Assembly: GCF_000003815.2 (NCBI RefSeq)
Contig: NC_049985.1
Coordinates: 6,385,843-6,449,842 of the forward strand
DNA from: Branchiostoma floridae
Lineage: Eukaryota > Chordata > Leptocardii > Amphioxiformes > Branchiostomatidae
Reading direction: 5' to 3'
DNA: 64,000 bases
The position numbers and the translations under genes are program-made. How positions within the stretch are numbered: the first letter of the stretch is position 1; every line of letters starts with the position of its first letter. The notes beneath the pieces were generated by a model. That model was given only the letters and a program-made list of their open reading frames with translations, ran no database searches and was not told the origin of the DNA. Of the stretch, positions 1-10,340 are shown piece after piece.

Positions 1-1043
1 GTTCTTTGTAGACGGAATGGTTCACGGACGGCAACGGGATAAAACATTACGATGTTTACTTTCGTGACAGCGGGCTCTCTGCTGCGTGCATATGACGGCA
101 AGTTTGTTGGTTGGCCGAAATAACTCCCGTTTTGGAATGATTACAGCAGTATTGAAGCGGTTTTCGTCACGATATCGCTAAAATGTACCCAAGTCTCTTC
201 CAAGTAGAACATTAATTTAGTTTCTTTTGTGTAAATATCGTACATGTGTAGTGGAAAAGATCGCCGTTTTTTACCTGACCCATTTTGCATCAGCCCTCCC
301 CCCGGTAAATAACGTCAAGTCCCTTAGCGGAGGCATATCGTAAGTTTGACACATTTTTACTCCTGACATTTACCGTCACAGTATGAATGAATGAATGTTT
401 AATATTGTATCTTGCGTCGCTCAGTCCACATGGGCTAATAGGGTATCAAAATAACAAATATAATAACAATATTAGAGTCAGATGGAACATAAGCGAGTTC
501 CGAAGGAGGGCGGGAGTATTGCCAACGTCCTGGTTACGAAACATTCTGGCTATGCCCGCAAAGACCGACGCAATGAGGAAGTAAAAGTGGGAGGAGTGCG
601 CCTTGGCATTGTTGGTTAGCGGCTTTGTATTGTCGCCGCTCCGCTGCAACTTTCGCTGATTTTCTGGATTTCTTTGTGGAATTCCTTTTTTTTTGGTGGT
701 CCAGCTGAATTTTTTTTGGGGGTCCAGCCAAAGGGGGGGCGCGCGCCGGGTGCGCCCCCCCCCTAAATCCGCGCCTGACATCCTACCTATTTGTACAACA
801 GTGCCTGACCAAACCGTGATGAGGGATGCTTCACAAATAGTTTGACCAAAAACTGATCGAAAGTAACCAGTCAGTAATCAGATAGTACCAATAAACAACG
901 AGCAGCGCCTGTCATTGTTTAGAAACGAACGCAGTAGGATCAAATCCTTCAGCTTGACAAAATTTATCAAAGAGAACATGTCGCAGAGCCCAACTTCTTC
1001 TGACGGCGCTGTGGCATTCCAGAACGACAGAAAGCGCCCCCGT

Positions 1044-1597
1044 AGCCTTCCAAGCAGAGGTTAGGCTTGTATTGTCACAACACAGTACAAAATAGAAAGC
1101 CCGATATAAACGACTAAAAAGCGTAAAAAAAACAGCCGGTTTTGGGGAGATGTTTAGGCTAATTTTTCTCACTATTTTCTCCTATTCCCGTAGATTTTGC
1201 CACACGTTTACCAGGTTTTCAGATGCACCTAGGCGGGATAGCACTATTGTCGAGGTTGGCACCGTAAGTTTCCCCGGATATCTACCGGCGAGTACACGGC
1301 ATCCCGTCCTGTCTGTATGGAGACCCGGGTTGGGTTACCGCAGAACCACAGGGGACCGAGAGCTTACCACATCGTGAAATCCTCATTACTACAGCCCGCA
1401 CTGACACCTTCCAATCAGTCAATCAATCAGGCTTTATTTTTGTACACATATACAATTGACTAGACTGACTGACTGACAATTGTTAACCATAAACAACTAA
1501 TGATTTTTATTCAATACAAGACGCAATACAAAATAGCCCCATAACAACAACTAAAAACTTAAAAAAAAACCGGAGCCTAACCTCTGCTTTGAGAGTA
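1044..1597. mobile_element. Broken MITE pair with CCAAGCAGAGGTTAGGCT ends
   Basis: The sequence TTCCAAGCAGAGGTTAGGCT near 1048-1067 reappears inverted at 1574-1593. The internal A-rich segment (ACAAAATAG, then A-runs, then AGCCGG) occurs next to both ends in the same orientation, so this looks like two truncated copies rather than one intact element. The intact relative is at 7214-7379. No matching target duplication is visible at the outer ends. Confidence 0.55.
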
Positions 1598-1744
1598 GTA
1601 AAGTGCAGATACCCTGGTGTTGGCGCGTGCCGTCACGCCCGTCATGCCAGAACGATAGACAGCGCTAATCTCCAAGCAGATCTTATGGGGGCATAAGATA
1701 GCATCATGAGGCTGAGGAAGAAGTTTTATATAATAGTCGGCAGA

Positions 1745-1889
1745 GGAGTTTCATTGGCCACCGCGAAGTTCAAGTTTTGCCTACATTTTCATACGCCGAT
1801 TGCTGTCGGTCTAAAGTGACAAGCGTGGGTAAGCTTGGGGACGGAGTTTAGCTGACAGGGGAGTTTCATTGGCCACCGCGAAGTTCAAG
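1745..1889. repeat. 30-bp perfect direct repeat, spacing 115 bp
   Basis: GGAGTTTCATTGGCCACCGC followed by GAAGTTCAAG occurs at 1745-1774 and again at 1860-1889 without mismatch. A separate partial repeat links 1612-1655 with 2230-2280 (GGTGTTGGCGCGTGCC core), so this part of the window has undergone local duplication. Confidence 0.8.
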
Positions 1890-1971
1890 AATCCAAGTGA
1901 ATACGATCAGTAAAGATTCCAAGTTGCAAACAAGAAAACCTGACACAGGAAGTGTTTAGTTAAGCACAGTT

Positions 1972-1977
1972 TTTATT
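1972..1977 (-). promoter_or_regulatory. Poly(A) signal AATAAA
   Basis: This is a canonical hexamer on the minus strand about 90 bp downstream of the stop codon at 2068, consistent with cleavage of the candidate terminal exon transcript. Confidence 0.35.
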
Positions 1978-2067
1978 GCAAAATAAACACATACATAACA
2001 ACTAGACAATATAAAGCGTTATTTGTGCCCAACTCAACTTCTGACCTAGTCGATACGTTGTCTTCGT

Positions 2068-2242
2068 CTATTCCAGCGATCTCTGGGGAAAGCCCCCGCT
2101 GTGAACTGGCGCGGCTCGCTGCGTTTGTCCCATATTCTGGCTCGGAGAGGTTGTAAAACTATAATCCCAGTCAGTTTTCACGTAGGAGTAACCCGTAGCA
2201 GATAATTGACGATAATTTCCTTGGCTGTACTGAAGTGCGGAC
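2068..2242 (-). CDS. Candidate terminal coding exon, unknown gene
   Basis: I do not recognise this protein. On the minus strand a CTTCAG acceptor-like site is followed by an open frame of about 57 residues beginning YSQGNYRQLSATG and ending GGFPQRSLE then TAG. About 90 bp beyond the stop is an AATAAA (complement of 1972-1977), so the piece has the layout of a last exon with a short 3' UTR. The frame stays open upstream of the proposed acceptor to about 2317, so the exon may start earlier. The upstream part (GGVRARANT) is repeated in diverged form at 1612-1655. It could be a chance ORF, and no further exon of this gene was found. Confidence 0.33.
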
Positions 2243-2890
2243 CCCATGGTGTTGGCGCGTGCCCTCACGCCCCCCTCATTAGCACGCATTGAAAACGGCT
2301 CACTTTCACCAAGTACTTCATTTCACTTCCTGCGAACTCATTCATGGGGTCATTGTTTCCACATCAGGATCATACACAATGACTCAAGTACCTAAAGACA
2401 ACCTAAGCATTGTCAAAGAATTAAAACTGGATAATATATTTTGCGTGATATTGGCATTTATTTCACCATATTAGCACATTTAACGTCTAGGGGATTGTTG
2501 CTATGTATTCATAACAATAATGGTCCCAATATCTTAGTCCCACAAGCTAAGTTCCTCAACAGATCGAAGTTGTGCCGAAGTTCAGCCGCTCAGTTTCGCA
2601 CATCCTTTGAAACTAGCCTTACCCAGCTTAAGTCGGATAGTTCAAATTCATTGTCAGTTACAAAAGATGCCTTTCATTCCTTTTCCATACATGTACATAA
2701 TATCGCCTACCTGCTTCCTTATATCCACTTTAATTTATTATGCATTATGTTGCAATGGCTTTGTGAACATAAGCTACGTATATGTGTGTAATTACCAGAG
2801 TGATCACTGCAACTGTTTCCAAAGTTTTCAGCCGTAGGTAGCTAGTGTATAAGCGCTAAACCCTAAATCCGTTGTAACTTCAATTTTCAG

Positions 2891-3079
2891 AACAACGCTT
2901 ATTCCAGACAAGAAACTCGTGATTCGACTCTTCATGGCGAGGAGACATGTGACTGTGGAGGCGCTTGCAACTGTCACGCTTCCACGTCAAACAAAGAGGA
3001 GAACTGTGATCTTCCAGTGGGTCGCATCAAAGATGCTATTCGATCAAAACGTACGATCGCTGACGATGTGCCGTCTTGA
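2891..3079 (+). CDS. Candidate terminal coding exon with Cys-rich patch
   Basis: A T-rich tract ending TTTTCAG at 2890 precedes 63 codons in phase 0, ending in TGA at 3077-3079. The 62 residues start NNAYSRQETRDST, contain a CDCGGACNCH cysteine cluster, then a basic stretch GRIKDAIRSKRT, and end DDVPS. The phase-0 acceptor and balanced codon use favour coding. I recognise no family. A minus-strand ORF (2974-3288) overlaps and cannot be excluded, but it has no splice or domain support. No AATAAA was found downstream, and no upstream exons were identified. Confidence 0.38.
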   Translation, partial: NNAYSRQETRDSTLHGEETCDCGGACNCHASTSNKEENCDLPVGRIKDAIRSKRTIADDVPS

Positions 3080-3900
3080 GTGCCGTTCAAAAGGAATTGG
3101 AACCTTTTGCATGGACCGAGACCGCGCGCAGCAAGATTCTCCAACACGTCACCTGCACGCTTGAATCCTCCCACTGCGACCGATGCCCAGTTCTCGCGCA
3201 CTGTCCGAAACCGTCCCCAGTGCAACCTGTATATTACGTCAAGTACATGTGATTGCGGTTCGACTACATTTGTCCACGAACAATACATTCAATGGCTTAT
3301 TCATATTGTGCTAGGGTACTGCCATATGATCTTTATAACACCATAGTTCTTGAAATGTGTAATCCCAGATGTAGTGAAGTTGTGATGCTACATGTTGCCA
3401 GTAGTCTCTAATTGTTCTTTCTCTCTGTTCATGTTTAACCACTGAGTCTATACCGCAAACGATTGCACAACGAATTGTATCGAGCACAAGCTGAACTTGA
3501 ATCATTTCATTAGGGCCATGTAGGTTTAGAACTTGTAATTTGAGCTATCAGTAGCAAACGAATAGCTTGAAATACTTTGCTGACAAATGTGCAACAAGGG
3601 CATTGCCGAAAATACAATCGATGATTAGCCATGGCAAGTATAATCAAGCTAGATATAAACTGTAAAGGGTCCATCCCTCTGTACATTGCACGATTTGTAT
3701 TGTAACCTGTAGTTTTACGCCTTCAGTTGTATAGTTTTCCCTTTTTCCTTACCAATCAATACACCTAATTGCAATGGACTAAGAGTGCGTAATTTGCGTA
3801 TGTATGTGTGTGTGATTGCTGATTATATTTGCATATTCATATTTATATTTAAAACTTATCCCAGCTACTGACAGGTCGACCGAGCAAACATACTGGCATG
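3080..3900. other. Non-coding stretch, no clear feature
   Basis: This could include the 3' UTR of the candidate exon ending at 3079. It is AT-rich with no recognisable domain, poly(A) hexamer or repeat that I could name. Confidence 0.5.
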
Positions 3901-3915
3901 CCCCAAGTACTAGCA

Positions 3916-4242
3916 GGGTGATCGCCCCCAAGTACTGTCAGGGCGATCGCCCCAAACTACCTGTAGGGCGATCGTTCCAAACTACCGTCAGCAGGGCGAT
4001 CACCCCAAACTACAGACAGTGCGACCGCCCAAATCTACCAGCAGGGCGATCGCCCCCAACTACTAGCAGGGCGATCGCCCCCAACTACTAGCAGGGCGAT
4101 CGCCCCCAACTACTAGCAGGGCGATCGCCCCCGACGACTAGCAGGGCGATCGCCCCGGACTAAAGGCAGGGCGACCACCCAAGGCTACCAACAGGGCGAT
4201 CGCCCCGGACTTCAGGCAGGGCGATCGCCCCCAAGTATCCTT
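3916..4242. repeat. 25-bp minisatellite with GGGCGATCGCCC palindrome
   Basis: There are thirteen tandem units, starting at 3916, 3941, 3966 (28 bp), 3994, 4019, 4044, 4069, 4094, 4119, 4144, 4169, 4194 and 4219. Most units carry the perfect 12-bp palindrome GGGCGATCGCCC followed by an AACTACTAGCA-like spacer. Units 6-8 (4044-4118) are identical. Outer units are diverged (GACCACC, GATCGTT, GTGCGACC). A degenerate GGGGCAATCGCCCCC lies at about 4290. The overlapping plus-strand ORF (repeated Arg-Ala-Ile-Ala-Pro-Asn) is a by-product of the repeat. Confidence 0.95.
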
Positions 4243-4244
4243 CA

Positions 4245-5160
4245 CTCTTATGAAATCAAGACGACACGACTGGACAATTTAGACTTTGTACGGGGCAATC
4301 GCCCCCACAAGTCATTATTCCCAGGACTTGAGTGTCTTGAAAAGTTGCATTCTAATCCAATATGGCTTGATTTTTCTAAAATTTTGCACTGCGTTTTCTG
4401 ATTATCACGTCGAAAAAAAAGGAATAAAATGGATTTTCCCTTATTATTTTGGATTCTGTTATGTTCTCTTAATTCCTATTGCAATGGAAAGTGTGCTTGT
4501 GTATTGTGTATCTGTATGGTATGCTTGAAATATGACATTGCAGCTACTAGTGTCCTGGTGCATTTTATTTCCATGCCCTGAACAAAATTACTTTGGCTGA
4601 AACTTAAAAAAAAGAATTCCTACCTCTTTTTCAGCATTTTAACCAGAAACAGAACATCAATTCCCCTAGGCTTCAATACAAGATCCATAAAATAATACAG
4701 ATGCAAGTGTGAATATTCCAAAATAGCGTGAAACTGTTACACAATTGTCTAACACAACCCCATCAAAAACCTTTTGCTTTACTGGTTCTTTTTCGCTATG
4801 TTATATTTCACTTCAACGTTAAGGTCTTTGTAATTGTATCATCAATCCTCATAAACAAACTTCCCTTTCGCAAGTAACATGCTGTATGTTCTAATTTCAT
4901 ATCTTCACATTGATTGCCTATAAATTGTTGCAAATTAGTCACCCATTTTCCTCTTAAGGGCTAATTCAATATTTCAGCCTATTAGCTTTGAAAAATAACC
5001 AATAAGAAACAGCATTCATTATGAGAAAATGGCCCTGATACATAATCTAATGACTAATGAACTGGTAAACGTGCCAACTGCTAAGTACCAATTACCAGCT
5101 CAGCAAAGAACAATAGATAGTCATGTCTTCAAGTACCAGAGCCATCAACCTAGGATTGAG
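4245..5160. other. AT-rich stretch, nothing recognised
   Basis: No domain-bearing ORF, repeat family or regulatory signal was recognised, apart from the degenerate minisatellite unit near 4290. Confidence 0.5.
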
Positions 5161-5162
5161 TG

Positions 5163-5456
5163 TTAAAAAAATAACAATTGTTTTTCCCCTTCAGCTTTGA
5201 TGCAGTGGAACTCGTGGCCATCAAGGGCTGCAGGAGCATCCTCAATAGACAGCTTACAGGATGTGCGAAGGTTAGGTGTGCCAAGCCGTTCAAACCAGCA
5301 GCTGCTGCGCCGCGTGCCACGAAGTTGGTTTGTTACGCCTGAGGTTTTACCGCTATAAAGATACAGATAGAGATCTGCACGGGTAGAGCCATGCAAAGGA
5401 ATATAAAAGGCTCTTTCGATTCGGAATTGTCCCTCTTTGTGGCGAGGGCAGATCAC
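5163..5456 (-). other. Possible orphan exon with Ig-like C-terminal pattern
   Basis: A minus-strand frame of 97 codons ends in TAA at 5163-5165. Its last third reads CKLSIEDAPAALDGHEFHC, which resembles the Cys - hydrophobic strand - DGxxFxC pattern at the end of immunoglobulin folds. The rest is low in recognisable features. No acceptor, partner exon or poly(A) signal could be assigned, and a 100-N gap lies about 150 bp away at 5609. It may be chance. Confidence 0.2.
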
Positions 5457-5608
5457 GTTTGCGATCTGCGTGACTTATGTACCCTCATATATCTCATGTA
5501 CATGTGCTGGTGAATTTCCATGCATACCGCCTAAAGGTGACACCAGATCTATAGCAGTATTTTATTCGTGTTGTATTCTCTGTCATCTCTATAATTGCTT
5601 GTACGTAG

Positions 5609-5708
5609 NNNNNNNNNNNNNNNNNNNNNNNNNNNNNNNNNNNNNNNNNNNNNNNNNNNNNNNNNNNNNNNNNNNNNNNNNNNNNNNNNNNNNNNNNNNN
5701 NNNNNNNN
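5609..5708. other. Assembly gap (100 N)
   Basis: Exactly 100 N, a standard placeholder, so the true length is unknown. Any ORF crossing it is meaningless. Confidence 0.99.
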
Positions 5709-6180
5709 CCGTTATTCTCTGCGATGCGGTGTTGCCTTGGTTATTTGCAGGGGAGATGAACTAAAAAATGCATTTATTTCTGTCAGAGTCACTAACCGCG
5801 TGGATTGTCTTTGTCGAAGCATTCCAAGGTCATGTACGTGGAGTTTTCGCCTGAATTTTACGTGCAGTCGAAACGCGTGGGTAGAAAATAAAACATTTGA
5901 AGACTGAAGATTCTATATTTTATACTGCGATTATGTCGTTGCATTTACTGTTTATTGGGCTTTTCAAAATGATAACAGAAAGGATTTGTATTCATGCACA
6001 AAAAATCTAAAGGAGCCTTGAACTTGAACTGAACTGCAACAGGCATCGGCACGTTTTTCGTTTTTATGTTTTTATCCTGATTTTATATCTCTGCTGTTTA
6101 TTGTCTACTTTCCGGCCTTTCAGTGGGATTTTCGACCCAGGGTAGGCTTAAGGTGCATTATCACTGCACTTGCGTCAAGC

Positions 6181-6425
6181 TTGTGTCACTGCGGGGTCAT
6201 TGATAGCACTGGTGGCCGTCATTCATGTAGCCCCGGCAGGCCCGAAGCCAAAAATTTGTACCGGTGTACTGCCCCCTCGGGGGTCCCCACCGGTAGGCCA
6301 CGGCGTTTATTGTTAACAAGGTCCCGGGTTGGATTCAACCCGGTGCCCGGCCGGGCGCATAAATACACTGGCAGCCGCACGGTGTCCCACGGGGCTATGC
6401 CCGTAAGTGGCAAAACAAGCTTTCC
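6181..6425 (+). repeat. GC-rich element with tRNA-like B-box core
   Basis: Unlike its AT-rich flanks, this is GC-rich and contains CCGGGTTGGATTCAACCCGG at about 6324-6343, a near-perfect palindrome that also resembles a tRNA T-arm/B-box. An upstream TTGTTAAC sits where a tRNA-Asn-like anticodon loop would fall. A degenerate tRNA-derived SINE is one reading. I could not find a clear A-box. Confidence 0.3.
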
Positions 6426-7205
6426 GACTGGGCCCCCTCTTCCACTTGAGACCTAAGCCTAAAGACTGTGGCAACACCTTTATACCCAGGCCAAACCAGC
6501 GTTCTCGTCATGCAAGTCTCCAGTTACACAATTTAGGCCACTGGGGGGCCAACTTTGGACCGAGGCCAATCTTGCACATACACTAAAAACGAAGAAACAA
6601 ATAAATCTAAAACAATAGCTCCGATTTCAATCCATAAAAACATTTAAATTTCATTACCTCGGAAACATTTCAAGGGGGTAAGAAAAAAGAAATGTCCCAA
6701 TGTTTCTTGTATCTACCAAACATGAAAAAAGAAGAATAACAAAATTGCAGTTATAACTCTTCATCAAAGCATCATGAATTTTGTCGGAGACAAACTAGGT
6801 TCAAAGCTTTCGGTAATAGTGATAAATGACATACTTTAAAGCATAATTACCAGCATGTAAAATGAAAGGCACCACGAAAGAGATGAGAGTGCTCTAATAC
6901 TATGAAAGAGCGCCTTACATCTTGTACATCATCTTCTTTAATGGCACCTCAAAAGTAGGTTACGTGTAAGCCTCCAGCATCGTCTATGTATATCAAAAGA
7001 TGAAAAAGAAAACTGTGTCATGACGCAGACATGAGTAGCGAACACGTGTCTGTGAAGTCTTGTTCACGTGGGTACGTACACGTGAGTACATGTTTTCTGT
7101 GTTTTGAAGTCGGTATAACCGCTTCAGATCTACGGCATAATACATTAAAATCGAGAAAACAGTCTGGACAAGAATTATTTACAGGTTAGGGCCTTCACCT
7201 TTGAC
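6426..7205. other. Non-coding, nothing recognised
   Basis: AT-rich with short ORFs only. There are several GTACGTACACGTGAGTACATG-like dinucleotide-rich bits near 7070-7090, but no definable element. Confidence 0.45.
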
Positions 7206-7213
7206 AGTTTACC

Positions 7214-7379
7214 TACTCTCTAAGCAGAGGTTAGGCTCNNNNNNNNNNNNNNNNNNNNNNNNNNNNNNNNNNNNNNNNNNNNNNNNNNNNNNNNNNNNNN
7301 NNNNNNNNNNNNNNNNNNNNNNNNNNNNNNNNNNNNNNACTAAAAAAACAGCCGGAGCCTAACCTCTGCTTGGAGAGTA
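7214..7379. mobile_element. hAT-like MITE with 8-bp TSD, interior is an N gap
   Basis: Terminal inverted repeats of about 25 bp begin TACTCTCYAAGCAGAGG (7214 on) and end with the complement CCTCTGCTTGGAGAGTA (7363-7379). They are flanked by identical 8-bp direct repeats AGTTTACC at 7206-7213 and 7380-7387. Eight-bp target duplications and short TIRs without coding capacity are typical of hAT-derived non-autonomous elements. The interior is replaced by N at 7239-7338, so the element length is not known. Confidence 0.8.
7239..7338. other. Assembly gap (100 N) inside MITE
   Basis: The placeholder gap falls wholly between the two inverted termini, suggesting that a palindromic repeat broke the assembly. 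Confidence 0.99.
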
Positions 7380-7387
7380 AGTTTACC

Positions 7388-7734
7388 TACAGTGTATGTC
7401 GCTGCGCGTGAACCATCTTTTTAAAACCAAAAATGTGTCACACCTAACTTTCGCACACCCAACATCAGGCGTTGTGTAAAACTATATATTTGATGTACTC
7501 CTGCTATACCTGGTAAAACGAGCTCTACCGTACGACAATACTCAACAAAAATGAAATCTTTAAAGAAGGTCTTGGAAGAAGGGTGTATACGTTCAAGCTC
7601 ACCGTCCAAACCTTGACAGAGACGGGGGGTGACACAGGTTATCTGGCACTTACGACCCGTCACATGGCCCCAATGTCACGTCCTGTTATGTTGACCGAAG
7701 TTACCTAAGTTCATTGATTCATTTGTATTTTGTT
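7388..7734. other. Non-coding, nothing recognised
   Basis: The only long frame is a minus-strand 80-codon ORF at 7421-7663 with no recognisable motif. Confidence 0.4.
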
Positions 7735-7820
7735 ATGTGGCGCTGTTAAAATAAGTTGTTAAACTTGAGTGCAGCGCCACATTATCCTTGTTATGTGTTT
7801 TTGAATAAAGAAAAAAAAGT
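7735..7820 (+). mobile_element. Retroposon-like 3' end: hairpin, AATAAA, A-run
   Basis: Perfect 11-bp arms ATGTGGCGCTG (7735-7745) and CAGCGCCACAT (7772-7782) form a stem with a 26-nt loop. They are followed by AATAAA at 7804-7809 and an A-run. The arrangement of hairpin, poly(A) signal and A-tail fits the 3' end of a LINE/SINE or a retrocopied transcript. Confidence 0.5.
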
Positions 7821-8515
7821 CACGTTCTGTAAGCAGTCCATGAACAAGGCTAATGGAGTCAGCTGAACATTTGGTCCAATTGATTTCCAGTGTTGGTTAG
7901 ATAAAGTCTTCTTTCATGACGTCAGTTAGTCATTTTGTGCACCATGTCTAGTTTAACCTACACTTTGTTCCTTGTTGGCACCACCAGTATAGAGGCCAAA
8001 GGTTTAGAAAATCGTATTGCTTACAGCCATACATGTAATAAGGACACAACCCACCGGACCCAACAGGTCGACCTACATGAATAAAACATGCCAATTTGCC
8101 ACAGGGGGAGCCCTGGCAATCGACATCTTGTAGATATGTCAACGTGGAGGAGATTAAAATTAATCCCAGCTACATATGGTTCATTTAGAACTGTCTATTT
8201 CAGCCTCGTCTCTGTCTAGTTTGCTATAGATTAACAGTAAGGGGTCAGTCAGAGAAGAATTACTACCTTCAATCATTGATAATGAGATTGCCTCGTTGGC
8301 TAATTGTAAAAATACAAGTGATAGCGACATACAAACCATAGGGTGATGCCCTACGGCTTGAGTAATGACCTTTGGGGCGCTCTGTTCAGCAGTCCTTGAT
8401 ACGTCGTGTTTGATTGGTTACCTGTTGTCTCTGTAAATCCTAATGACCTATCCCATGAGAGTTAAAGGAAGAAAGGCTGATGGTAATAACCTTAAGTAAA
8501 GACAGCCCGTATATC
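7821..8515. other. Non-coding, nothing recognised
   Basis: No domain-bearing ORF and no definable repeat. Confidence 0.45.
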
Positions 8516-8519
8516 ATCC

Positions 8520-8848
8520 AGGATGAGTGTTAGGATTGCTGCCTCCTGGCAGGCGGGTCAGCTCCGTCGGGGGTTCTTTCCTGTGCCGTTTTTGTGCGTA
8601 TAACTCTAGACCAACTTGATACATTTATATGAATTTAGTTATATGTAGGTTGTTAGTAAGGTGAATAGAAAGATGACAATTTGCCAAGTAAAGGATGAGT
8701 GTCAGGATTGTTGCCTCCTAGAAGGATGATCACATCCGTGCGGGGTTCTTCCTGGGCCTTAAATTTGTGCGTATAACTCAATACCATTTTCATAGATTTG
8801 AATAAATCAAGTTGGGTTGTTAGTGAATAGAAACATGACAATTCACCC
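8520..8848. repeat. Diverged tandem duplication, about 170-bp unit
   Basis: The first copy begins GGATGAGTGTTAGGATTGCT at about 8521. The second begins GGATGAGTGTCAGGATTGTT at about 8692. Both then carry GCCTCCT, a GGGGTTCTT block, TTTGTGCGTATAACTC and a terminal GTTGTTAGT...GAATAGAAA.ATGACAATT. Small indels separate the copies. Confidence 0.85.
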
Positions 8849-8849
8849 C

Positions 8850-10340
8850 AAATTCAGTACGCAGTGTTTTCAGGCACTACAGCGTTATAGGCCGATACAC
8901 CCATTCTGGGAGTAATATGGCAAAGCAGCGGCAGATCGACCATTGCCGACGATTGGCCCTTTATAGAAGGGAAATAGCTGGGAAGCTGATATAACTTGAG
9001 GTGAGGCAAATGTACATAGTACATATAACGGCAACAGTTGTGTCTGCCCCAAGCTGGTAGAAATACAACTTTCGTGGCTCACCTGGCACCTGGCACTAGA
9101 GTCTGATGCCAGTACTTCAGCGCAATACAAGTATGATATAAAAGAGTATGTTTTGAGAGCAATGGGAAACAATAAAAGCTTTCAGAGGTTTGAAATATAA
9201 GCTTTATTGCAAGTTCTTGCTAGTGAGGGCTAATTGCAAGTGACAAAAATAACATCTCTGGTATAGCAGCCACAAGGTTTTGTCGTCGACAGATCTCGTC
9301 TGATGGATACCAACAACTTTATCAGCAGATCTACTATGGATAAGGACCTGCTGTCGTTTTGTATGTTTTGGTCATATCGTATTACGAGTAGTGGTTATGT
9401 TTCGCTTGATGTGGCCATCAAAGACCATTATGTTGAACCTGTTCACTACGGAGGCTGTAACCCTACACTGTCAGCAGCTATAGAACACACTATGTTTGAT
9501 CAGCCAAGTTCATTCAAAAGTCAGCAAATTGTACAGGCCGTGTGGTATAATGTGCGGGTAGTGTACTCATAGGCTGCCGCCGCTCTATTCTTTGATTCTC
9601 ATGTAACCACATTGACTCTGATTATCCTGTAGCCCAGTATAGTAACTGTTGCGGGAGAGCGGGCAGGAGTTGATGTGAAAAGATTGTGATAGTATACATA
9701 AACTATACATAAACAGCTTATTAGTGTTTTAAAATACGGATATTTATACTCATGACCTTAGTTTTAAGCATTCCATGTATCTATTTATTAATGCAAAGGA
9801 AATTGTACTGAGGCTTATCTGAGTTTGTGTTTGCAATGAATATTTACAGATTTTACATCACATGTATTATGCATGCCGCCAAGAGTTCATCAATATGTCA
9901 CTGCCGCACGCGGGAAGGGACTGTAGCCACTGTACTTTCTAAGATAAGTTGTAAAAAAAACATAACAAATTAGCCTGAACCCATCGACATTGCCGATATG
10001 ATCTTTAAGTATTCTCGTGTTTCTACCCATGACGTATTGCTATGATGTGATGAATGTTGGTGCGTGCTTCTGCAACTCGCAGAAGGAAAGGAGTATGAAT
10101 AATTGATAAGCAGAGTTGGTGAAAAAGTTGCTGTGGTCATTCAGAGAGGGCCATGGAGGAAATCATTTGTAAGATTACTCCGGATACCGCATGGAATGAG
10201 GTTGTATAGGGAGGAAGAAGAGATCGGAGACTGGGATGATTAATTTGACACAGGGCTAGACGTTGATTGCCATACACGATTCCTGTGTGAATATGATAGA
10301 CCATTATGATTCTTAAAAGATTAAAAACACACTATCTATT
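8850..10340. other. Non-coding, nothing recognised
   Basis: Short ORFs on both strands (for example 8885-9172 minus, 9303-9572 plus) carry no identifiable domain. If the TRPC gene continues to the left, this is part of its first intron. Confidence 0.4.

Larger units (their letters stand above)
1..2067. other. Repeat-rich intergenic stretch, no convincing gene
   Basis: Around 384-600 a minus-strand LINE-like 3' tail is suggested by the GAATGAATGAATG run and the sequence after it. 690-780 is a GC-rich low-complexity patch with long C and G runs. 1044-1140 and 1515-1597 are pieces of a MITE family also seen near 7.2 kb. A T-rich LINE-like tail lies near 1415-1450. A 30-bp direct repeat is at 1745 and 1860. 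Short ORFs here show no recognisable domain. Confidence 0.5.

Noticed and set aside
3816-4091. 91-codon plus-strand ORF rich in Arg/Ala/Pro repeats
   Set aside because: It is produced by the 25-bp minisatellite, which is out of step with any codon constraint; the frame stays open only by repeat periodicity.
5437-5907. 156-codon plus-strand ORF across the first gap
   Set aside because: It spans 100 N; the continuity is artificial and no domain is visible on either side.
6324-6343. Functional tRNA gene
   Set aside because: Only a T-arm-like palindrome is present; no acceptor stem or proper A-box can be folded.
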